A stretch of 64,000 bases of DNA from Thermohalobaculum sediminis. GTDB lineage: Bacteria > Pseudomonadota > Alphaproteobacteria > Rhodobacterales > Rhodobacteraceae. Positions 37,147 through 45,293 of the stretch are shown piece after piece (positions within the stretch are counted from its first letter, which is position 1; each line of letters begins with the position of its first letter). Under the pieces are notes generated by a model, which did not search any database, was not told the origin of the DNA, and saw nothing but the letters and a program-made list of their open reading frames with translations. The stretch spans positions 248,001 through 312,000 of the forward strand of contig NZ_JAMFKN010000002.1 of assembly GCF_023487995.1 (NCBI RefSeq), written 5' to 3'. Position numbers and translations under genes: made by a program.

Positions 37147-37232
37147 GTCGGCTCTCCTTCCGACGTTCCATGGCGCGGGTGTCGAGATCAGCGCAGATAG
37201 GAGCCGGGCACGCAAGAGGCTGCCCGACAAGC

Positions 37233-37257
37233 AAAAGGCCGGTCGCTTGGACCGGCC
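37233..37257 (-). terminator. Hairpin downstream of tRNA-Gly
   Basis: On the minus strand the stem GGCCGGTC/GACCGGCC with loop CAAGC is followed by TTTTGC. It lies 28 bases past the tRNA 3' end. Confidence 0.7.
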
Positions 37258-37284
37258 CTTCTTGCTTGTCTGCAAGGCGAATTT

Positions 37285-37359
37285 TGGAGCGGGCGATGGG
37301 ATTCGAACCCACGACCCCAACCTTGGCAAGGTTGTGCTCTACCCCTGAGCTACACCCGC
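37285..37359 (-). tRNA. tRNA-Gly (anticodon GCC)
   Basis: On the minus strand, acceptor GCGGGTG pairs with CGCCCGC (one G-T pair). The anticodon loop is TTGCCAA with anticodon GCC, the T loop is GGTTCGAATCC, and CCA is encoded. A hairpin terminator follows. Confidence 0.96.
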
Positions 37360-37453
37360 GTTCCGAAAGTGGCGGGGTTATTGCAGATTCGATCTGGGGG
37401 CGCAAGCGCGATTTGAGCGGGTCTCCGGCCCGTCAGCGGGCCGCGCCGGGCGC

Positions 37454-38302
37454 TCATTCTGCCGCCGGGCGGCGCTGCTCGGGCGCGTCGTAGGGACGAC
37501 CGTGGCGAAGGCTGGGGATGCGCAGGCGTGCCTGCGCCACCTGCTCGGGATCGATCTCGGCCAGCACCACGCCGGGCTCGGTCCCGCCATCGGCGAGCAC
37601 GGTGCCCCAGGGGTCGACGACCAGCGAATGACCATAGACCTCGCCGCCGCCGGGCACCGGACCGACGGCGCAGGGCGCGATCACGAAGGCGCCGTTCTCG
37701 ATCGCCCGCGCGCGGTTCAGGATGTGCCAGTGGGCCTCGCCCGTGCTCCGCGTGAACGCCGCCGGGACCGCGAGGATCTCGGCCCCCGCCTGCGCAAGGT
37801 CCCGGTAGAGCATCGGGAAGCGCAGATCATAGCAGATCGTGTGACCGATGCGCGCCAGCGGCGTGTCGTGCAGCACCGCCCGCGCTCCGGGGCTCACGGT
37901 TGCCGACTCGCGGTGGCTCTGACCCGGCGCTAGGTCGATGTCGAACATGTGGATCTTGTCGTAGTGGCCGTTGACGCGCCCATCTGGCGCAATCATGAGG
38001 CCGCGGTTCAGGATGCGCCCGCCCGCGCCCGGCACCGCGACCGACCCCAGCAGGATCCAGACGCCGCGCGCCCGTGCAAGCCCGGTCAGCGCGGCGACGA
38101 GGGGGTGGGCACCCTCCGCGATCGCCGGGGGCCGAACGGCGGCGCCGTCGGTAGCAAGCCCGCCGGCGTATTCCGGCAGGCAGATCAGCGCGGCACCGGC
38201 GTCGGCGGCGCGCTCGGCCAGCGGCATCGCCTCGGCGGTTGCTGAATCGGCGGTCTCGCGGGGTCGCGTCTGCAGGCAGGCGACGGTGAAGCGGCGGGTC
38301 AT
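37454..38302 (-). CDS. Carbon-nitrogen hydrolase (nitrilase superfamily, Nit-like)
   Basis: A 282-residue hydrolase. The catalytic triad is present: glutamate E44 in LPEYAGG, lysine in YDKIHMFD and cysteine in HTICYDLRFP. The RFP after the cysteine and the KIHMFDID segment match the Nit1/omega-amidase branch, whose bacterial members hydrolyse deaminated glutathione. The start is divergent from the GGDEF gene. Activity on another omega-amide is possible. Confidence 0.88.
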   Translation of the reverse strand: MTRRFTVACLQTRPRETADSATAEAMPLAERAADAGAALICLPEYAGGLATDGAAVRPPAIAEGAHPLVAALTGLARARGVWILLGSVAVPGAGGRILNRGLMIAPDGRVNGHYDKIHMFDIDLAPGQSHRESATVSPGARAVLHDTPLARIGHTICYDLRFPMLYRDLAQAGAEILAVPAAFTRSTGEAHWHILNRARAIENGAFVIAPCAVGPVPGGGEVYGHSLVVDPWGTVLADGGTEPGVVLAEIDPEQVAQARLRIPSLRHGRPYDAPEQRRPAAE

Positions 38303-38443
38303 GCGTGGCCCTTCTCTTTTACTCTGGCGCAGTCTAGCGGCCGTTGGCGCCTGCGGCCAGCGCGTCCCGGACGCCGCGGTTTACCGCTCCGAAACCTGCG
38401 CCGGCGATGATCGTCCCGGTTTCGCATGGGGAGCACGCCGCGC

Positions 38444-39493
38444 ATGTTGCACCGGGACATGGATCTCACCTTTCGCGGGCAGGATTACGAGGCCGCGCTG
38501 CGGATTGCCGAGCGCGCCCTCGACCTCGCGCGCCAGCACGGCATTCCGCCCGTTCCCGCGGCCTTCGAGGTCTGGTTCGCCTATGCTGGTCGGCTGAACA
38601 GCACGATCTGCGACCGGATCGACCGGGCGCTCGATTCGGACGGCTCGGTCCCGGCCGCGCTGATCCATCGCCTCCATGACGAGTGTCTTTCCTCCGCGGG
38701 GGTCAGCGCGGGGGTGACGCGGCTTGGCGATCAGATGGACGGCGAGCTTGCGCAGGCGGTCGACCTCATCGAGGATGGCATGGCGGCGAGCGAAGGCTAC
38801 GCCGCGACGATCCGGCGGATCGACACCACGATCCGCCCCGGCGCCGGCGAGGCCGAGCTGCGCCGGCAGATCTCCTCGCTGCGCCAGGCGAACCGCGAAC
38901 ATGCCGAGCGCGTGTCGCGCTTCAGCGACGGGGTGATGGCGCTCCGCGCACAGTTCACCTCGATGCAGAAGGAGCTGCGCGAGCTGCGCCAGAGCGTCCT
39001 GATCGACCACACCACCCAGCTAGCGAACCGGCGCATGTTCGACGAGGCGCTGGACGCCGCGATGTTGCGCGCGCGCCGCGACCGGACCGGCTTCGGCGCG
39101 ATCGTCGCCGATATCGACCATTTCCGCGCGTTCAACGAGCGCTGGGGCAAGGCGACGGGCGATCAGGTCGTCCTGCGGTTCGCCGCGGTCCTGCGCCAGA
39201 GCCTGCGCGAGGGCGATCTCGGCGCCCGCTTCGGCGGCGACGCGTTCGCGCTTCTCCTGCCCGGCGCTTCGCTCGAGACGGCGCGCGCGGTCGCGGACAG
39301 GCTGCGCCTGCAGTTCGGCAGCCTGCAGCTCGTGCGCGCCGGCACGCGCGAGCGGGTCGCGAGCCTGACCGCCTCGTTCGGGGTGACGTCGCTGCGTCCC
39401 GGCGACACGGCGCTCAAGCTGGTCGCGCGGCTAGAGGATTACGTGCTGCGGGCGAAGGAGGCCGGGCGCAACCAGGTCTGGAGCGCCGAGTGA
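38444..39493 (+). CDS. GGDEF-domain protein with degenerate active site
   Basis: A 349-residue protein if ATG 38444 is used (GGGGAG 11 bases upstream); ATG 38426 and ATG 38456 are alternatives. An N-terminal helical region of about 180 residues precedes a GGDEF domain. The active-site motif is GGDAF instead of GGDEF, so the second metal-binding acid is lost; the upstream RxxD inhibitory site (REGD) is kept. The signature IVADIDHFRAFNERWG is present. A c-di-GMP receptor rather than a cyclase is the likelier role. Confidence 0.82.
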   Translation: MLHRDMDLTFRGQDYEAALRIAERALDLARQHGIPPVPAAFEVWFAYAGRLNSTICDRIDRALDSDGSVPAALIHRLHDECLSSAGVSAGVTRLGDQMDGELAQAVDLIEDGMAASEGYAATIRRIDTTIRPGAGEAELRRQISSLRQANREHAERVSRFSDGVMALRAQFTSMQKELRELRQSVLIDHTTQLANRRMFDEALDAAMLRARRDRTGFGAIVADIDHFRAFNERWGKATGDQVVLRFAAVLRQSLREGDLGARFGGDAFALLLPGASLETARAVADRLRLQFGSLQLVRAGTRERVASLTASFGVTSLRPGDTALKLVARLEDYVLRAKEAGRNQVWSAE

Positions 39494-39523
39494 CGCGGGA
39501 GCATGGAGCAGGGGAAGGCTGGC

Positions 39524-39600
39524 TGGTCGGAGTGGCAGGATTCGAACCTGCGGCCCCTGCCTCCCGAAGACAGTGCTCTACCAGGCTGAGCTACACTCCG
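39524..39600 (-). tRNA. tRNA-Pro (anticodon CGG)
   Basis: On the minus strand the acceptor CGGAGTG pairs with CACTCCG, the D arm is GCTC, the anticodon loop TTCGGGA gives anticodon CGG, the T loop is GGTTCGAATCC, and CCA is encoded. It is 30 bases downstream of the GGDEF gene on the opposite strand. Confidence 0.95.
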
Positions 39601-39709
39601 AAAACCAGCGTCGCGGTGTATAGCGGCGGCGGCGGGGCGGAGCAAGCGGCATTTGCGTCGGCGCGTGCTCTTGCCGGGCCCGATGCCGCCGACTAATGTC
39701 GCGCCGCGT

Positions 39710-39784
<75 letters not shown>

Positions 39785-39917
39785 GCCCCGCCATCGCATC
39801 GCGGCTTCGTTCGGACGCACGGCATTGCGCTCCAAGCCCCGCCGCGTCGGATGCCTCGGCAGGGTGGAAGAACGCGCCCGTTCGCGAGAGGCGAGCACCG
39901 GACGCTGGCGTGCCCCG

Positions 39918-40847
39918 CTATCCCGAAGCCTCGGCGGCGCCTCCGGCCGTGATCCGGTCGAGCGCCGCCTTGAGGCGTGGAGCTGCGAAGTCGACCAGCG
40001 CCCTCAGCCTGGGGGCGACGAGACGGGCTTGCGGGTAGACGAGGTGAACGGGGCTGGGCGGCGGCGCGATGTCGTCGAGGACGGGGACCAGCCTGCCGTC
40101 CCGCACCTTGTCATGGACCATGTAGGACAGCGCGATCGTGATCCCGTGCCCCGTCTCGGCGGCTTCGATGGCGGCGAGCGCGTCGTTGACCTCGAAGGTT
40201 GGATGCAGCGCGACGCCATGGTGGCCGCGCTCGCCCTCGAAGCGCCATTCCCGGCCGGGCATGAGGCCGGTAAAGGCGATCACCGAATGGAGTTTCAGGT
40301 CGGCGGGCGCCGCAGGCGTTCCGCGCCGGGCAAGGTATTCGGGGCTCGCGACCAGCACGCGGCGCACGGCTCCGACGCGCTTCGCGATCAGGTTCGAATC
40401 CGGCAGTGGGCCGATCCGCACGGCAAGGTCGACCCCTTCGTCCACCAGGTTGACGACCCGGTCGACGAGAACCAGCGATGCCGTCACGCGCGGATGCTGA
40501 CCCAGGAAATCGCGGATCACGGGCGCGAGCACCGATCGGCCGAACGTCACCGGCGCGGTGACCGTGAGGTGGCCCTGTGGCGTCGCGGTCTCGCCGACCG
40601 CCTCCTTCTCGGCGGTGTCGAGGTCGGCGAGGATGCGCCTCGCGCTTTCGAGAAAGCGCTGCCCGACATCGGTGATCGCGAGGCTCCGCGTGGTGCGGTT
40701 GAACACCCGGGCGCCGAGCCGGGTCTCGAGCGCCGAGATCGCGCGGGTGACCGCGGGCGGCGAAAGGCGCAGACGCCGGCCGGCCCTGGCGAAGCTGCCA
40801 GCCTCGGCCACCGCGACGAAGACCTCGAGCTCATGCAGCCGGTCCAT
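39918..40847 (-). CDS. LysR family transcriptional regulator
   Basis: A 309-residue regulator from ATG 40847 with GGAGGA seven bases upstream. The N-terminal winged helix (ELEVFVAVAEAGSFARAGRRL, then AVTRAISALETRLGARVFNRTTR) and the LysR substrate domain are complete. It is divergent from the AhpD-like/MBL/FMN-binding operon, 127 bases away, and most likely controls it. The inducer is unknown. Confidence 0.9.
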   Translation of the reverse strand: MDRLHELEVFVAVAEAGSFARAGRRLRLSPPAVTRAISALETRLGARVFNRTTRSLAITDVGQRFLESARRILADLDTAEKEAVGETATPQGHLTVTAPVTFGRSVLAPVIRDFLGQHPRVTASLVLVDRVVNLVDEGVDLAVRIGPLPDSNLIAKRVGAVRRVLVASPEYLARRGTPAAPADLKLHSVIAFTGLMPGREWRFEGERGHHGVALHPTFEVNDALAAIEAAETGHGITIALSYMVHDKVRDGRLVPVLDDIAPPPSPVHLVYPQARLVAPRLRALVDFAAPRLKAALDRITAGGAAEASG

Positions 40848-40974
40848 TTTATTTCCTCCAGGCGGAATAATGAATTCCACGCATCGGGCATTCTTTCAAG
40901 AGCAGCAGGAAGCCAACTTTTGGCGGACCGGCGCAGGCCCGCGCCGCATCCGCAACCAGACAAGGACTGATCAC

Positions 40975-41520
40975 ATGGCCCGTGTTGCCGTCATCGACCC
41001 CCAGAGCGCCACCGGCGAAGCGAAGCAGCTGCTCGACGCCGTCCAGTCCGGCCTCGGCATCGTTCCGAACTTCATCCGCGTGCTGGCGAATTCCCCGGCG
41101 GCGCTGAACGCCTTCCTCGGCATCCACGGAATCGCCGGCGCCGGCGCGCTCGACCCGCTGACGCGCGAGCGCATCGCCCTCGCGGTGGCCGAGCAGAACG
41201 CCTGCCAGTACTGCGTCTCGGCCCACACCGCGATCGGCCGCAAGGTGGGCCTCGACAACGACGAGATGCTGGCGAACCGCAAGGGCCGCTCGGCGGATGC
41301 CAAGGCGGAAGCCGCGCTGACCTTCGCGCGGGCGCTGGTCGAGCATACCGGCCAGGTGAGCGCGGCCGAGGTCGAGGCGGTGCGCGCCGCCGGCCATTCC
41401 GACGGCGAGATCGTCGAGATCATCACCCATGTGGCGATGAACATCTTCACCAACCTGCTCGGCAAGGCCACGCAGGTCGAGATCGACTTCCCGAAGGTCG
41501 ACCTCACCGCCGCCGCCTGA
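40975..41520 (+). CDS. AhpD-like peroxidase-related protein
   Basis: A 181-residue protein of the carboxymuconolactone decarboxylase fold. ATG 40975 follows AAGGA by nine bases. The motif NACQYCVSAHTAIGRKVG has the CxxC plus histidine of AhpD-type reductases, and VAMNIFTNLLGKATQVEIDFP closes the domain. It starts a three-gene operon with an MBL hydrolase and an FMN-binding protein. Peroxide or quinone stress is a reasonable guess. Confidence 0.85.
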   Translation: MARVAVIDPQSATGEAKQLLDAVQSGLGIVPNFIRVLANSPAALNAFLGIHGIAGAGALDPLTRERIALAVAEQNACQYCVSAHTAIGRKVGLDNDEMLANRKGRSADAKAEAALTFARALVEHTGQVSAAEVEAVRAAGHSDGEIVEIITHVAMNIFTNLLGKATQVEIDFPKVDLTAAA

Positions 41521-41536
41521 GCCCGATCCCGCAACC

Positions 41537-41558
41537 GGCCCGGCCGCGCGGCCGGGCC
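41537..41558. repeat. Palindrome between the AhpD-like and MBL genes
   Basis: A 22-base perfect palindrome made of GGCCCGGCCGC and its complement, with a GC core. As RNA it would form a very stable hairpin in the operon spacer, without a T-run. Confidence 0.5.
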
Positions 41559-41575
41559 ACACCAAAGGAGCCGAC

Positions 41576-42538
41576 ATGGTCAACCTGACCCGCCGCGGCC
41601 TTGCCGCATCGCTTGCCGCCCTGCCGATCGTGGCGGCCATGCCCGCGCCGCTCCGGGCGCGCTCGTCCGGCCCGCTGCCTCGGCTTCCGGTGACTGCGCG
41701 CCTCCGGATCGGGCGCTTCGAGGTCACCGTCATCTCGGACGGCTACATCGACTTCCCCTTCGACTTCTTCACCGGCGTCACGCCCGATCAGGCGCGGGCA
41801 GCCACCGCGGCGGTCCATGCCGCGGGCGTGAACGGCGTGCGGGGCAGCTTCTCTACCTGGCTGATCAACGACGGCGAGCGCTTCATCCTGGTCGACAGCG
41901 GCCCCGCGGGCACCGTGAGCCCGACATCGGGCTACCTGCCGGGAACGCTCGCGGCGCTCGGCATCGGCCCCGAGGACATCGACGCCGTGATCCTCACCCA
42001 TGCCCATATCGACCATATCGGCGGCATGGTGGCCGGCGGGAGGAACAACTATCCGAACGCCGAGGTGTTCATCGACCGGCGCGACGTGGCGGCGTTCACC
42101 GACCCGTCGATCGAGGCCCGCACGCCCGCCATCACGAAGTCGAGCTTCGCCGCGGCGCGCCAGCTCGTGGACCTCTATCCCCGGCTCCAGCGGATCGACG
42201 GCGAGCGCGAGATCGTGAAGGGCGTGTCGGTCTTCGATCTCTCGGGACACACGCCGGGGCAGATCGGCGTGCGGATCGAGGATGGCGGAGAGAGCCTAGA
42301 GCTCGTGTCCGACATGCTGTTCCATCCCGCCGCCCACCCGGCGCTGCCAGGCTTCGGCATCATCTTCGAGATGGACAAGGCGGCGGCCGACGCCACCCGC
42401 GCCCGCTTCTTCCCGCAGGCGGCGGAGCGGGGCTCGCTTCTCGCGGCCACGCACATGCCCTTCCCCGGCGTCGGGCGGATCGTCAAGGATGGCGACTCGC
42501 TCAGGTGGTTGCCGGCGGACTGGTCCTACACCGACTGA
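41576..42538 (+). CDS. Tat-exported MBL-fold metallo-hydrolase
   Basis: A 320-residue enzyme. The N-terminus NLTRRGLAASLAALPIVAA is a twin-arginine signal. The metal motif HAHIDH (ILTHAHIDHIGG) and the later metal-binding histidine (DLSGHTPGQIG) give the two-metal MBL site. The fold covers lactonases, glyoxalase II and other hydrolases, so the substrate is open. GGAG lies just upstream of the ATG. Confidence 0.85.
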   Translation: MVNLTRRGLAASLAALPIVAAMPAPLRARSSGPLPRLPVTARLRIGRFEVTVISDGYIDFPFDFFTGVTPDQARAATAAVHAAGVNGVRGSFSTWLINDGERFILVDSGPAGTVSPTSGYLPGTLAALGIGPEDIDAVILTHAHIDHIGGMVAGGRNNYPNAEVFIDRRDVAAFTDPSIEARTPAITKSSFAAARQLVDLYPRLQRIDGEREIVKGVSVFDLSGHTPGQIGVRIEDGGESLELVSDMLFHPAAHPALPGFGIIFEMDKAAADATRARFFPQAAERGSLLAATHMPFPGVGRIVKDGDSLRWLPADWSYTD

Positions 42539-42545
42539 ACGCAAG

Positions 42546-42571
42546 CTCCGGCGCGGCACGCCGCGCCGGAG
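42546..42571. repeat. Hairpin between the MBL and FMN-binding genes
   Basis: CTCCGGCGCGGC and GCCGCGCCGGAG are separated by two bases. The RNA would fold into a very stable stem in the operon spacer, again without a T-run. It resembles the palindrome in the previous spacer. Confidence 0.5.
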
Positions 42572-42638
42572 ACCTCGCCCGCCCCGGCCCTCGGGCCGCG
42601 GGCCTCGATGCGCGGGCCGTCGCCCGCAGGAGGAAGTG

Positions 42639-43271
42639 ATGTCGCATCGTTTCGCCGAGCTCGCCTTCACGCCCACGGTGAAGAAGGTGCAGGAACAGCA
42701 GGGCAGCCGCGCGTCCTATGCCCGGCTCGAGGACTTCGACGAGCCGATGAACCACGAGCTGAGCGAGGCCGAGGCAGGCTTCATCGCGGGACGCGAGTCG
42801 TTCTACATGGCGACGGTGGGCGAGACCGGCTGGCCCTATATCCAGCATCGCGGCGGACCGGCCGGGTTCGTGCGCGTGCTCGACGCCAACACGATCGGCT
42901 TCGCCGATTTCCGCGGCAACCGCCAGTATGTCAGCGTCGGCAACCTGGCGAACAATGACCGCGTGTCGCTGTTCTTCATGGACTACCCGAACCGGACCCG
43001 GCTCAAGCTGCTCGGCCGGGCGCGCCTGGTCGGCCTCGACGACCGGGCGACGCTCGCGCGTCTCGAGATGCCCGAGTATCGCGCCCGGATCGAGCGTGGC
43101 TTCGTGATCACGGTCGAAGCCTTCGACTGGAACTGTCCGCAGCACATCACGCCCCACTTCACGCTCGACGATGTGCGCGCCATGACGGCGCCGATGACCG
43201 CTCGGATTGCCGAGCTCGAGGCCGCGCTCGCCCGCCTCGAAGGCAACCAGCGCACGGACCAGCCGGGCTGA
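42639..43271 (+). CDS. Pyridoxamine 5'-phosphate oxidase-family FMN-binding protein
   Basis: A 210-residue protein from ATG 42639 with AGGAGGA about five bases upstream. The split-barrel features RESFYMATVGETGWPYIQHRGGPAGFVRV and FADFRGNRQYVSVGNL (given in part) match flavin-binding family members near the PNPOx fold. A C-terminal extension rich in leucine and alanine follows. These proteins often reduce or bind xenobiotics; no vitamin B6 role is implied. Confidence 0.78.
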   Translation: MSHRFAELAFTPTVKKVQEQQGSRASYARLEDFDEPMNHELSEAEAGFIAGRESFYMATVGETGWPYIQHRGGPAGFVRVLDANTIGFADFRGNRQYVSVGNLANNDRVSLFFMDYPNRTRLKLLGRARLVGLDDRATLARLEMPEYRARIERGFVITVEAFDWNCPQHITPHFTLDDVRAMTAPMTARIAELEAALARLEGNQRTDQPG

Positions 43272-43696
43272 AGCGGCCGGGCGCGGCTGCGGCCTGCCCC
43301 CGGCGCTCAAGGCCCCCGGCCGTCCATATCGTCGGCGATGTAGGCCTCGATGGTCCGGCGAAGTCCGCTGGCCTGGCGGCTCGACGATGTCGAGGCGGGT
43401 GAGCCACGCGATCGGGCGCGCGCCCGCAAGCCCCCGAAGCCGCGAGCCGCGCCGCTGACGAGAGCTTCCCTGCGCAACCCCTCGCTCCCCGCGGGTGCCG
43501 GCCATGGCGTGCGACGTGACCGCCCGAGGCGCCCGTGTCGCGGCCGGGATGGAGCCAACCCTGCGCTGCAGGATCAACAGCCCGCCAAGCGCGCGACCTT
43601 CCATGTGCCGCGCGGGCGCTTGGCGACGCGGCGGATCGGGGGCAAAACGGGGGGGCGGGATGCCGTGGCAGCCCGCGCGGGGGCTAGGAGATCGCG
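43272..43696. other. Spacer before pgi, no convincing gene
   Basis: About 425 bases of very GC-rich DNA. Open frames on both strands give low-complexity translations. A degenerate gene cannot be excluded, but no motif was recognised. Confidence 0.45.
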
Positions 43697-45280
43697 ATGA
43701 CCGAGCACTGGACCGAGGTTCACGCCCATGCCGAGCGGCTGCGGGGCCGGCAGCTGCGCAGGCTCTTCGCCGAGGATCCCGCGCGTTTCGCGCGGCTGTC
43801 GTTCCGGCTCGACGACCTCGTCGTGGACCTGTCGAAGGAGAAGCTCGACGCCCCCGCGCTCGGCGCGCTGGTCGCGCTCGCCCGAGCGGCCGGGGTCGAG
43901 CGGCTGCGCGACGCGATGGCCGCAGGCGACGAGATCAACCTGACCGAGGGCCGGGCGGTTCTGCACATGGCGTTGCGCGACAGCGTGCCGGCGCCCGAGG
44001 GCGACGACGTGGCGGGCACCCGCGCGCGGTTCCTCGACTTCGCCGAGGCCGTGCGCGCCGGCCGATTCACCGGCGCGGGCGGGCCGTTCTCGGATGTCGT
44101 CAACATCGGCATCGGGGGCTCGGACCTCGGGCCGGCGATGGCCGCGCGGGCGCTCAGGCCCGACTGCGACGGGCCGCGGCTCCACTTCGTCTCGAATGTC
44201 GATGGCGCGCACATGGCGGACACGCTGGCCGGGCTCGATCCCGCGCGGACACTGGCAGTCGTGGCCTCTAAGACCTTCACCACGCTCGAGACCATGGCGA
44301 ATGCACGGCTCGTCCGCGACTGGCTGGGGGCGCATGCGGCGAGGCAGATGGCGGCGGTGTCGACGAACCTCGCGGGCTGCGCCGGGTTCGGCATCCCCGA
44401 GTCGCGGGTGTTCGGCTTCTGGGACTGGGTGGGCGGGCGCTACTCGATGTGGTCGGCGATCGGTCTGGCGCTGGCGATCGGCATCGGGGCGAGGCGCTTT
44501 GGCGAGCTGCTGGCGGGCGCGGCGTCGATGGACCGCCATTTCCTGACGGCGCCGCTCGAACGGAACCTGCCGGTTCTGCTGGCGATGGCCGGCATCTGGC
44601 GGCGCAACGTCATGGGCTGGCCCGGCGTCGCGCTGATCCCCTACGACCAGCGGCTCGAGCGCTTCGCCGCCTATGTCCAGCAGCTCGATATGGAATCGAA
44701 CGGCAAGCGCGTGACGCGCGACGGCACGCCGGTGGCCATGGCGACCGGCCCGGTGATCTGGGGCGAGCCGGGGACGAACGCGCAGCATTCCTTCTTCCAG
44801 CTCCTCCACCAGGGCACCGACATCGTGCCGGTCGACTTCATCGCCGCTGCCCGGCCGCGGGCCGCAGACGCCGGACACCATGCGCTCTTGCTGGCGAACT
44901 GCCTCGCGCAGGGGCAGGCGCTGGCCTTCGGACGCAGCGCCGCCGAGGTCGAGGCCGAGATGGCGGTCGCCGGCCGGTCGCCGGCCGAGATCGCCCGCCT
45001 CGCGCCGCACCGGACCTTTCCGGGGGACCGTCCCTCCACCACCATCCTGTTCCGCGAGCTCGACGCCTTCGCGCTGGGGCGGCTTACGGCACTGTTCGAG
45101 CACAAGGTCTTCGTGCAGGGCGCGGTCTGGGGCGTCAACTCGTTCGACCAGTGGGGGGTCGAGCTGGGCAAGGCGCTGGCCGGCACGCTGATCCCCGCGA
45201 TCCGCGACGGCGCGCCGCTGGCGCAGGCCGATGCCTCTACCGCCGGGCTTGCGGCGGCAATCCGCGAACTCGGCGGCTGA
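43697..45280 (+). CDS. pgi: Glucose-6-phosphate isomerase
   Basis: A 527-residue enzyme that interconverts glucose-6-phosphate and fructose-6-phosphate. Conserved blocks are VVNIGIGGSDLGPAMAARAL, SKTFTTLETMANARLVRDW, GRYSMWSAIGLALA, NAQHSFFQLLHQGTDIVPVD and VNSFDQWGVELGKALA. The length is normal. The ATG lies after GAGATCGCG. It is a stand-alone gene convergent with the GMC gene. Confidence 0.97.
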   Translation: MTEHWTEVHAHAERLRGRQLRRLFAEDPARFARLSFRLDDLVVDLSKEKLDAPALGALVALARAAGVERLRDAMAAGDEINLTEGRAVLHMALRDSVPAPEGDDVAGTRARFLDFAEAVRAGRFTGAGGPFSDVVNIGIGGSDLGPAMAARALRPDCDGPRLHFVSNVDGAHMADTLAGLDPARTLAVVASKTFTTLETMANARLVRDWLGAHAARQMAAVSTNLAGCAGFGIPESRVFGFWDWVGGRYSMWSAIGLALAIGIGARRFGELLAGAASMDRHFLTAPLERNLPVLLAMAGIWRRNVMGWPGVALIPYDQRLERFAAYVQQLDMESNGKRVTRDGTPVAMATGPVIWGEPGTNAQHSFFQLLHQGTDIVPVDFIAAARPRAADAGHHALLLANCLAQGQALAFGRSAAEVEAEMAVAGRSPAEIARLAPHRTFPGDRPSTTILFRELDAFALGRLTALFEHKVFVQGAVWGVNSFDQWGVELGKALAGTLIPAIRDGAPLAQADASTAGLAAAIRELGG

Positions 45281-45293
45281 GGCGCGGCAGTGC

